Origin: Irineochytrium annulatum
Taxonomy: Eukaryota > Chytridiomycota > Chytridiomycetes > Chytridiales > Chytridiaceae
Assembly: GCA_027600665.1 (NCBI GenBank)
Contig: JADGJL010001088.1
Location: 1 to 10,259, forward strand
DNA: 10,259 nucleotides
Direction: 5' to 3'
The first letter of the stretch is position 1, and each line of letters opens with the position of its first letter. The notes under the pieces were generated by a model. It saw only the letters and a program-made list of their open reading frames with translations. It was not told where the DNA came from and did not search any database. Positions 1-7,500 of this stretch are shown piece after piece. The position numbers and the translations under genes are program-made.

Positions 1-764
1 GCAGAAGCAAGCCGAAACCGAGGTTGCCGTTCATACAGTGAAGGCGTTCCCTATCGTCTACATGGCCATCATGGTCTTCAACTCCCACCCCACGTTCTTG
101 AAGATTTTTCTTGGACGGTTGTTGAAGAAGTGCCCCTACCTGGTTCCGATGTATCCGAAAAAGCTACCGGTACGTCCGCACACTTCCGCTGCGCCCCTTG
201 TTTTGCATGTATTCTCATATTAAGTGATCAACGCAGACGGAGTCGAGAGATGAGTTTCGCAAGCGGGCCGGCTTCAAAAAGGAGGGCGGTGACTTCGAAT
301 CGGAAGACAAATTTCATGAGCGGATGTGCGGGATGGTCTCCTTGTACGCCGCGTTAGTGCAAGTCAACGACCCGAAAGGTTTGCTGGCTCTTACCGTGTT
401 TGGGTATTAAGAAGAATGCAGTCACTAACCCGTACAAAATCGACTTCGCTTGGGTTTGGCTCGCGGAGATGGTATCCATGAAACCTAGAAAACTATCTGC
501 GAAGCTGCTTTTTTCCTTTTTGGAGGTTCGTTCCTTGACAAGCTATGAGATATAACGAGTGTGCAGGTTGCTGGCAATGAGTTTATCAACGCTTTTGGGG
601 GTCAGGGCAGAAAGCTGCTGTACTACATACACGATGTATATCTGCCGCAGCTTCCCGCCGAAGCGACACCGAGCAAGGTCCGGCTGCAAACGTTTATACA
701 AGAGGCGTTTACAAGAAATGGGGGAACTATTCCGCCATACGACAAGTCAACAATGGATCCATAG
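1..764 (+). CDS. GLE1: mRNA export factor Gle1, C-terminal part (5' end outside window)
   Basis: Gle1 sits at the cytoplasmic face of the nuclear pore and, with inositol hexakisphosphate, activates the DEAD-box ATPase Dbp5 for mRNA export. Exons read here are 1-169, 237-378, 422-525 and 567-764, with introns of 67, 43 and 41 nt; phases match at every junction (0, 1, 0). The joined 203 residues are the helical C-terminal domain: FPIVYMAIMVFN, the LLKKCPYLVP segment, then FHERMCGMVSLYAALVQV (compare yeast YDERMGGILSLFAII), then NPYKIDFAWVWLAEM, and finally GNEFINAFGGQGRKLL before a short tail and a TAG stop. The conserved order and the ERMxGxxSL motif make the family assignment firm. The gene enters the window mid-exon, so the coiled coil and start are missing. 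It converges on the neighbouring NAA10 gene. The introns are very short, and two of them (43 and 41 nt) contain in-frame stops. Confidence 0.9.
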
Positions 765-807
765 TCTTTCCTGTTCATGTGTAAAATGATATATTCTACA
801 TGCGTTC

Positions 808-853
808 GTGCAATGATTGCACAGTGCCACTGCCCGCCAATACGATGGCGGGC
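808..853. repeat. two adjacent inverted repeats between convergent genes
   Basis: Between the GLE1 stop (764) and the NAA10 stop (910) are two perfect inverted repeats. The first has 7-bp arms GTGCAAT/ATTGCAC at 808-814 and 816-822 around one base. The second has 8-bp arms GCCCGCCA/TGGCGGGC at 832-839 and 846-853 around a 6-base loop. Both could fold as hairpins in either transcript. Their place between two tail-to-tail genes suggests a role in 3'-end formation, but that is inference. Confidence 0.5.
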
Positions 854-909
854 TTGGCGTGCGGAAGTACGCGTCGTCGCCGCGATACAAGGCCGTAGCG
901 TACGATCGC

Positions 910-1650
910 TTATGACAGAACCTTTGTCATCTTCTTGGCTAAAGCATACTTAGTCTTTTCAATTCCAGCATGTTAACGACATACTAACCGTCTTCGCCGT
1001 CCGCGTAGTACTTCTTCTCAACCTCCTGCTCGCTAATAGAGGGTTCACAACCAGACCACGACCTCAAACAAAAACTCACGTAAACTTCAGCGTCTCCTTA
1101 TAAAGCTGCAACGCGGCCCGGTTGCTTTTCCGCACGTGCAAAGAGCATAGCTTCGCCCCGAACGACTCAACCATGGCCTTTTCTAGACAAGTAATATATC
1201 AGCACGTGGATCCAGAGCGACACGAAGCCAACAAAACACAAACGCGCTTGAATCATGAGCTTCTCAGCGATCCCCAACCTCCGATAATTTCGCATGACTG
1301 ACAAGCTCGTGATGTGCCCGCACGGCGTGTCCGTCTGGTCCTCCTCCCTTGACACATCATCGCGAGAATACGTCAGCGAACGCGAAATGGGGCGTCGGCT
1401 TACATCTTCGCGAGCACGTAACCCACAATCCGGCCCTTCCCGTCCACGGCCACGTGCGAGAGCTGGGGCCAGGACACGGCGTGGTAGATGTAGTACTTCA
1501 TCTGGTAGTTCTCCGGAAGGTTCATGAGGTTGCAGTTCTGCATCGAGAGGAGGTCCTCGACCTAGATTCATATCCCGTACACATTAAAGTGGAATCACGC
1601 GGAGAGGACGATGAGCTTACCGTCGCCTGGCGGATGGTGATGATGGACAT
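910..1650 (-). CDS. NAA10: N-alpha-acetyltransferase catalytic subunit of NatA (Naa10/Ard1)
   Basis: This is the catalytic subunit of the NatA complex, which with the Naa15 scaffold on the ribosome acetylates N-terminal Ser, Ala, Thr, Gly, Val or Cys after methionine removal. Exons on the minus strand are 1621-1650, 1404-1561, 1244-1347, 1080-1182, 989-1032 and 910-938 (introns 59, 56, 61, 47 and 50 nt), giving 155 aa. The start [10 protein letters not shown] is followed by [18 protein letters not shown] and [14 protein letters not shown], the Ard1 hallmark. The GNAT acetyl-CoA loop is RRLGIA at residues 85-90, and [15 protein letters not shown] lies further on. The fold ends at KYYADGEDA. 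The last exon is tiny and adds KKMTKVLS. It is supported by the conserved GED-A junction and an ACTAAG branch-like site; without it the frame would stop at 984 after GEDG. The protein lacks the long acidic tail of the human (235 aa) and yeast homologues. It lies 125 bp downstream of SPATA17 on the same strand. Confidence 0.9.
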
Positions 1651-1660
1651 GACGGAGGTT

Positions 1661-1690
1661 TTGGCAGACTTTGACAGAATTTGGCAGATT
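1661..1690 (-). repeat. three 10-bp tandem repeats just upstream of NAA10 start
   Basis: On the plus strand the bases form three consecutive 10-mers, TTGGCAGACT, TTGACAGAAT and TTGGCAGATT. They end 10 bp from the NAA10 ATG (1650, minus strand), so they lie in the presumed 5' UTR or core promoter. Spacing of one helical turn would suit a row of factor-binding sites. The TTGGCAG core occurs again at 2061-2067 inside SPATA17 intron 5. A regulatory role is inference. Confidence 0.4.
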
Positions 1691-1775
1691 GATGAGTGGA
1701 AGCAACGTTAGAGGAAGCATGGTACTCCTGCTGGTACGCCCGCGAGTTTTTACAAGCTAATTACTGGTACATGTA

Positions 1776-3388
1776 TTACTGCGTATCCATTACGTCGTCG
1801 AATATCGATATGGGCGCGATAATGTTCTTAAAGTCGTGTTTGGCGATGAATTTAGATTTGTCGACGTCCCGGAAGTATCTGTCGAGCGGGTGACGCATTT
1901 CAGTGATAAATGGCAAGGACATCCTCCACCCACCGTATCAGCGTATGCGGCCCGTCGCCGTTAAAGTTTGTCGGCTCATGCTTGGGGTGCTTTACCGTTG
2001 CGAAGACCTGATCGGAAACTACGAACGCAGGCGGTTAAACAACACGAAACTTTGAAGAATTTGGCAGGGGTTTAGCCCGTACTTCTAAGCATCTTCTCTA
2101 TCCTCCTCTCGTCTTTTTTATAGTTGGCAGTGTCGAAGAAACCCGTCTCCACGCGCAGAGTTGGCCGGAACGGCCTTGACTTCTTCCTCTCCAGGTCAAA
2201 TTTGGGCTGGCAAAAGATTACAATAAGATGAGACACACAGAACCTATGATCACTCGCACAATGATAATGAAAAGCAACGCTCATAAAAAGGCAACTTACC
2301 AAGAAGGGGCCTTGGGCCATCTTCTCCGTTCTTAATCGCTCATCCCCGTGTATCCTCATGGGCTTCACCCTGATACCTCTCGGGTTGTGCCCCACGGTTC
2401 GCTCGATCCATGCCCTCAGCTCGCGGTTGTCTCTCAGCTTTGTCTCCGGGATCCTGACGAGCGGCGCAAGCCGGACGCCCGACAAGCTCCTCGCCGACCC
2501 CTTTCTCGTTGTCGTCTGCCGAGTCACATCTCTCTCGTCCAGCGCGCCCTGCGCCTTCCTCGCCGACGACACGATCAGGGACTTAAGATCCGCCTCCGAG
2601 TCGGGTACCTTATCGAGAATTCCCGGAATTTGGCGCGTGCCGAGCAGGTGGTGACTCCGGCCCGCGACGCGCTCGATGCGCTCGAGATGTTTGGAAGCGC
2701 GGTCGATGGCGTCGGCCTCGCGCTGACGCTGCTCGTGCAGAAGGAGTTGCTCGCGCGTTTCCACCATCTTTTTCTCAACGTTCTGGATGAAAAGCCTGCG
2801 CCGGCGGAAGTCGAAGACGCACTTTCGGCTGTAATAGCCCCTCCACCTGATGGAAAAAGAAACGCAGAAATGGGAGCAATTCCGTTAAGCACACGGTCGG
2901 AAAGCCAGACGGCGCAACGAAGATGCAGAAAAGGCCAGAGAAAAGGCTGCAACTCACAGCTTCTGGATCAAAGAGGCCTGCTTGTTCTGCTTCGCGAGCT
3001 CCTTTGACCGCGCCAGTGCTTTCTTTGCGTCCGCGTAGAACTTCCGCGCGAGATGACCTCTATATATCCTCTGGATCTCGGTGACGCGATAACTTGAGAG
3101 GAAGATAAGCCCAAACAACGGGTCCGTCCCAGTCTACGAAATGGAACCCACAGTATATCTGCCCATCGTTTGCGCTGCTTAAAGCGCTTGAAAATAGATT
3201 GGATCTTGACGACCGCGTAGTGCTCCTTCTCTCGAAGCGACTCAGCGACCCTACGCGATTCAAGGTGTTCGTCAACAGAAATTGCCTCCTACGCGGGGCA
3301 CACTTCCGACCCACCTTGCCCGCTGGAAAAACTCGTCGACGACATCGGCGCCCTTCAGCTGCCAGAGCCGGGCGAACGAGAGGGCCAT
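1776..3388 (-). CDS. SPATA17: SPATA17-like IQ-motif protein (axonemal, calmodulin-binding)
   Basis: SPATA17-family proteins bind calmodulin through IQ motifs and are tied to motile cilia and sperm flagella. Exons on the minus strand are 3315-3388, 3152-3250, 2958-3092, 2300-2846, 2083-2206, 1934-2018 and 1776-1878 (introns 64, 59, 111, 93, 64 and 55 nt), and phases agree throughout, giving 388 aa (human 361). The start MALSFARL parallels the animal start. Three IQ motifs follow: VVKIQSIFKRFKQRKR (about 38-53), TEIQRIYRGHLARK (62-75) and LIQKLWRGYYSRK (99-111). A charged helix leads to the family signature HHLLGTRQIPGI (168-179), then QGPF (281-284) and PTLRVE. The last two exons supply HPKHEP, GPHTLIRYFRDVDKSKFI and KHDFKNIIAP, which align with the end of animal SPATA17. 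Reading exon 5 straight through would stop falsely at 2072. The first intron is the least certain, since an alternative acceptor would shift the frame. This gene is the best evidence here for a flagellated organism. Confidence 0.87.
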
Positions 3389-3507
3389 CACGCGCGACCT
3401 CGTTTGGGCTTCACGCGCTGGGCTGGAGCCTGGACGCGTTCTATTCACGCGACGTGAACCGAAGAGATTTTCGGCCTTCACCCAATCTGCGCCGGCCATC
3501 CGCAGCA

Positions 3508-3803
3508 ATGGCGACGGTCTTGAAGATCGCCACACAATGGAACCCCAGAGGAGATCGCCGTTGTGCAAGCGAGCAGAGCGTAGCGATCATTTCGCGCTCG
3601 AATGACCAAAGAAAGGTAAGGTTCCGCTAACGAGCTAGCTTCTGCTCGGTGGTCGGACGGCGCTCCGACGATGCGGTACGCGATGGGACAACGCACTGGC
3701 GGCGCAAGGACAGCCGATCGTTAACGATGCCAACGGCTTTCTTCACACGGTATCGGAAGCTTTCTGGGCCATCTACAAGCGATTAAGCAGAGGGACCTCA
3801 TGA
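3508..3803 (+). CDS. possible short two-exon gene, unknown product
   Basis: I do not recognise this product. An ATG at 3508 opens 36 codons (start MATVLKIATQWNPRG) ending at a strong donor, AAAG|GTAAGG, at 3616. An open frame with natural composition runs from 3642 to a TGA at 3801-3803 and contains GQPIVNDANGFLHTVSEAFW and AIYKRLS. Joining 3508-3615 to an acceptor after 3713 keeps the frame and gives 65 aa. An alternative uses a weaker donor near 3580 and the acceptor after CTAACGAGCTAG near 3641, giving about 78 aa. The ATG lies 119 bp from the divergent SPATA17 start, so the two could share a promoter. Either model could be wrong, and the frame could be chance. Confidence 0.25.
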
Positions 3804-3874
3804 TGAGCAGCATTAAGCCCCACTCAAACATGAGGTGCCGCTCAATCCGAGGGCGAAGGAGGAGAGTGTAGGCG

Positions 3875-3979
3875 TTAATCCTCAGGCTTCCGGTGATACT
3901 TATCTTTCTTTAACCTGCCACTGCTCGACTTACTCTGTGCCTCGGGGGCGATTATTTCGTTTAGCGCGAACACGGCCTT
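3875..3979 (-). CDS. possible terminal exon on the minus strand, unknown product
   Basis: I do not recognise this product. Immediately after a pyrimidine-rich acceptor (CTTTTTCAAG, ending at 3980) the minus strand opens 34 codons beginning KAVFALNEIIAPEAQ and ending in a basic tail (RLKKDKYHRKPED) before TAA. A TGA lies in the same frame 15 bases further upstream of the presumed junction, so it can be coding only if spliced. A strong internal donor (AGA|GTAAGT near 3924) could end the exon earlier. I could not find a convincing upstream exon between here and the tRNA at 4237; the open stretch around 4060-4236 reads on the minus strand but has no clear family. It could be part of a small unrecognised gene, a relic or chance. 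Confidence 0.22.
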   Translation of the reverse strand, partial: KAVFALNEIIAPEAQSKSSSGRLKKDKYHRKPED

Positions 3980-4058
3980 CTTGAAAAAGAAATGAAATCA
4001 CAACGGCCTTCTTGAAAAAGAAATGAAATCACAACTTGAAAAAGAAATGAAATCGCAA
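3972..4058. repeat. 31-bp tandem duplication plus a 24-bp partial third copy
   Basis: Unit 1 (3972-4002) and unit 2 (4003-4033) are near-identical 31-mers starting ACGGCCTTC and running through CTTGAAAAAGAAATGAAATC. A third, shortened copy at 4035-4058 lacks the CGGCCTT part and differs by one base (ATCGCAA for ATCACAA). Read on the minus strand, each unit is a pyrimidine tract ending in TTTTTCAAG, the shape of a splice acceptor. In two of the three copies it is followed by AAGGCCG. The near-identity suggests recent slippage or unequal exchange. Confidence 0.85.
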
Positions 4059-4142
4059 CTTATTCGCGTGATGGGACGCGAGGTGGAGGAAGCTGCTTGT
4101 GAAAGGAGAATGGCAATGACTTTCCAGTCGAAGCTGGCGTGC

Positions 4143-4187
4143 TGACGGAAATGGCGGTGATTTTCCAATATGACGGAAATTTTCCGT
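4143..4187. promoter_or_regulatory. repeated TGACGGAAAT sites and a 15-bp palindrome
   Basis: TGACGGAAAT occurs at 4143-4152 and again at 4171-4180. The second copy forms part of the palindrome ACGGAAA-T-TTTCCGT (4173-4187), followed by the AT-rich TTTAATATATAAAG. The arrangement looks like binding sites beside a TATA-like element. It lies 3' of the tRNA gene (minus strand) and would suit a promoter reading in either direction, but no well-supported gene start is attached to it. Confidence 0.3.
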
Positions 4188-4236
4188 TTAATATATAAAG
4201 GACATCTGCAAATAATTCGCCCGCTACAGCTCTTCA

Positions 4237-4308
4237 TAGCATTTACTGGTTTCGATCCAGCGACCTCAGGGTTATGAGCCCCGCGCGCTTCCTCTGCGCC
4301 AAAATGCT
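4237..4308 (-). tRNA. initiator tRNA-Met (CAT)
   Basis: A 72-nt cloverleaf without intron or encoded CCA reads on the minus strand. The acceptor stem is AGCATTT/AAATGCT plus discriminator A. The D arm is GCGC-AGAGGAA-GCGC, the anticodon arm CGGGG-CTCATAA-CCCTG, the variable loop AGGTC and the T arm GCTGG-ATCGAAA-CCAGT. Three features mark it as initiator rather than elongator: the A1:U72 pair at the top of the stem, A54 and A60 in the T loop (ATCGAAA), and the run of G:C pairs next to the anticodon loop. The D arm and anticodon region resemble yeast tRNA-iMet closely. The A-box and B-box promoter elements are internal. No long T run follows at once on the minus strand, so the Pol III stop is unclear. 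Confidence 0.93.
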
Positions 4309-4530
4309 GTGATGTTGGAATCTCATTTCTGATGATTCATACTGTAAATAATATGATACGTTACTAAAGGTGAACTTTGGTGAGCTTTACCATCTTTGCT
4401 TTACGGTGAAGGAATATACTCGGCGTCCGGGTATGCGTAAAGCCAAGTAATGGCTGCTTACTGGTGACTGTGTGGAACATGACTCGAAGGGAGTCGTCTT
4501 ATCATTTGTTTCAGACAAGATCTCAATTTG
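4309..4530 (+). promoter_or_regulatory. intergenic region between tRNA-iMet and CEP120
   Basis: This 222-nt gap separates the 5' end of the minus-strand tRNA from the CEP120 ATG and must hold the CEP120 promoter and 5' UTR. I see a pyrimidine-rich stretch shortly before the ATG (near 4500-4513) but no clear TATA element or recognised factor site. Confidence 0.3.
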
Positions 4531-7500
4531 ATGTCGGAGTTGTCGAAGCGAACGGTCCTCGTCACGATCCACGAAGGTAAGACCTCGCAATTTTTGAGCA
4601 CGACTTAGGGACAAAGGCCGCTACTTCTCCTCCAAGAATGCAAAGTTGTACATTCAGTGCCGCTTCAACCAGGAGATCCTGACGACAGATCCGGTCGAGC
4701 ATGTCCCCGAGCCCATATGGGACACGGATTTGGCCTGGGACATCGACGCGAAACCGCTTGGTTTCCTCAAATCTCAGCGAGGTACTGTATATCACGTTTA
4801 AACCTGACTTTAGCTCTAACTCTCCATCTGGATTAATAGCCAAGCTTAAATTGATATGCTACGAGATCGATACTCAGGGGCGGAGGGTGCAAGTGGGATA
4901 CGTGATGCTGGATCTTCGGGGCGCGGCAAGCGTTGTCAGGGAGAGGGATAGGGAGCCCGGGCCGTTTTGGGCACCTCTCGTGAACGTGAAGAACCCGCTG
5001 ACAGTCTCGCGGCCGGAACTGAAAGTCACGTTTTTCATTGCGCAAGGTGCGGAGGTACTTAGCAAAGGAAAAGAGCGACCAATAGGGGTGAAAGGCGGTG
5101 GGCGAGCGAGGGGAGGGCGGCAATCCCCGTTCGAACCTATCCCGATCGATCGCAGCAGCGTCTCGCCGAGGCCCCTCAAGCCGACCGCGGCACCGCTCAC
5201 AATGACTTCCTCGGGTATTCCTGTGGAGCTAAGCGAGTCGGGGTTCTACCAGATCGGCTTCTCAGGTCCGCATTGGCTGTTCAACGTGACGATCGCATTC
5301 GGGGAACACCTCCATCTCCTGTCAGATCTCGAAGCAAATGCGATCAAGACAAGAGGCGCTGATGCCTCGACGGGATTTTATTTCTACTACTCGTTCCTTG
5401 GTAACAATATCACAACGGAGGTATTCAAGGATCTCGAGACACCGACGTTTCCCGCCGAACGCCTTACATTCCGTCTTCGATCGTCAGAAGAGGACTTACG
5501 AGGGTTTTTCAGAGATATGGCGGCGCTGTTGATCCACCTCTGCAAGGACGGGCAGGTTATCGGGTTTGCCGAGATACCTTTAACGAGTCTGATGGATATG
5601 GAGACGCTCGACAGTGAGGCGGGTGCGGAGGAGGAGGCGACACCCGTGCGGTCTAGGAAGAAGTGCGGGCCGAAGGTCATTGAGAACGTCTATCACCTCT
5701 ACAATGCCCGCCAGGAGCTGCCGATTTCCGTTGACTCGAAGATGCCCGGGATCGGGATATCGATCATACTATGCCCGGATGAGGAAACGGATGTGAAGGA
5801 AGGGAATAGTAGGGCGGTGGATGGGAGGTCGCGCCAGATAAACGCTCGACGGCAAGCGGGTGCACCCGAGGTGCACCAGGAGGAGTCGTATCCGATGGAT
5901 GCGAATGTGCCTGCGGAAAAGGGGCGGGCGGCTCTTGAGGAACACGACGATGGCCTAGAGGGTGTCGACTTCGATGCGACAAAGGATGAAAATCATGATG
6001 GCGAACCGGGACTCGCCGGTAAAGCAATCGATGTTCCTCGCTCCAAGGTCGACTTCGAGCCCATCAAACCACCTTTACCTTCGAAGGATACCGTGCCCAT
6101 TACCATGCCGGCGGCGGTACGACCGCAAGAGTCGCATTCGGTCGGAGGCAGCAGAGAACAGCTTAACAACGCCGGAAGCTCGCTGCCGCTGCCCGTGAAA
6201 AGTCCGCGCGAAACCGCCGAAAAGGGTCCGCGAACCGAGCAGCCTTACAATACCCTCTCACCCGCGTTATGGCATCAGTATCGGTTCTCCATTGATTTGC
6301 GAACCCTCATTGGCTTTCTGCCGTCTGGTTACGCCATCTTCTTGAGGTACTCCTTCATACCGTTTCACCCGGCTGCCGTTTTGTTACGTTTTGCCAATTG
6401 ATTTGATATGTGATTTAAGGTATTCCTACGTTCCCTTCAACACCTCAACCCCGATTACGACCCACCCTGCAATCCACCCGACGGGCGCGTCCTCGGGCGG
6501 GATGCAAACTTCAGAGGAGAAGCTGCAGCTCCCCCACAGCTTCACGGCCTTCGAGTTCGTTATGAGCGAGGAGACGCTCCGGCGGTACCTCGAGGGTGCC
6601 CCGCTCGTCGTCTCGGTCCTAGGCAGGGATAGTGGCGGGAACGAGGTGGAGCTGGGGAGCGCGGGCGTGGAGCTGGGCACCGTTTTGGGGCGGCGGAGGG
6701 TGCCAGTTCGTGTTGGATCGCCGGATGGAAGGAGAATGGAGGGGTTTGAGGTCGATGATGGTGGGCGAGGGGGCGCGTGGATACAAAGCGGGGAGGTCGT
6801 GGTGCCCGTGATCAAGAATGGGCGGAGGGTCGCGAACCTGAATGTCGTGCTTGCGCTCGAGGACTTTGGCGTGGTGGAGGACGAGAGGCTGATGGCGGAG
6901 ACGCAAGCGGCAGCGTTATCGGCTGGAGATGTAGATATAGGGCGAAGGCTTGCGTTCGGTAATGGATTAGCCTCGGCCCCCACGGCGGTTGCTGCGTCAA
7001 AGAAAAGAGGCACAGGCCCTGCAGCGGAACCCGACAGGGCCGTCTCACCCTCCACGACCTCCATCCACGACACGTCCGAATACCGAGCCGCCCTCGACCT
7101 CGAGCTCTGGCGCCGCGAAGAGGCAAAGAAGTTCCGCGCACACCTCAAGTCCGTCGAGGCCGACCTCCTCGCGCGCCTGACGGACGAGTTCGCGCGTCGG
7201 GACTCGGAGCGCGCGAGGGCCGTCCAGGCGCGCGTGGACGAGCTCTCGAAGCTGGAGGAGCGCACCCGGAAGCTCACGATCGACCTCGAGATGCGGGAGC
7301 GGGCCGTTATCAGGGGCGAGGAGGAGGTCACGCGCGGTAGGGAGCAGGTCGAAAGGGAGTCTGCGAGGCTGCAGGAGGAGGCGAGGATGAGGGAGGAGAG
7401 GCTCTCGGAGGAGTTCAGGGCACGGGTCGAAGTCGAGCGGGCGCGGGCGGTGGAGTCGGAGGAGGCGAGGCAGAGGGCGGCGAGGGAGCGGGAGGAGATG

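Noticed and set aside
1167..1571. Minus-strand open frame of 134 codons as a separate protein
   Set aside because: It reads part of NAA10 out of frame, then an intron, then the in-frame exon 3. The spliced model gives a complete acetyltransferase.
1696..1893. Plus-strand 65-codon open frame as a small gene
   Set aside because: It lies antisense to SPATA17 exon 7, whose conserved minus-strand reading explains the sequence.
2072..2767. Single minus-strand open frame ending at 2072 as a complete gene
   Set aside because: It merges exon 4, intron 4 and exon 5 of SPATA17. Splice sites at 2299, 2207 and 2082 remove a non-conserved insert and extend the real C-terminus.
4060..4236. Minus-strand stretch with HASFDWKVIA as a Myb/SANT-like domain
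   Set aside because: The resemblance is limited to a few residues. The spaced tryptophans of a Myb repeat are missing and no start or flanking exon supports it.
4237..4308. Elongator rather than initiator tRNA-Met
   Set aside because: The A1:U72 pair, the A54/A60 T loop (ATCGAAA) and the G:C-rich anticodon stem are initiator features.
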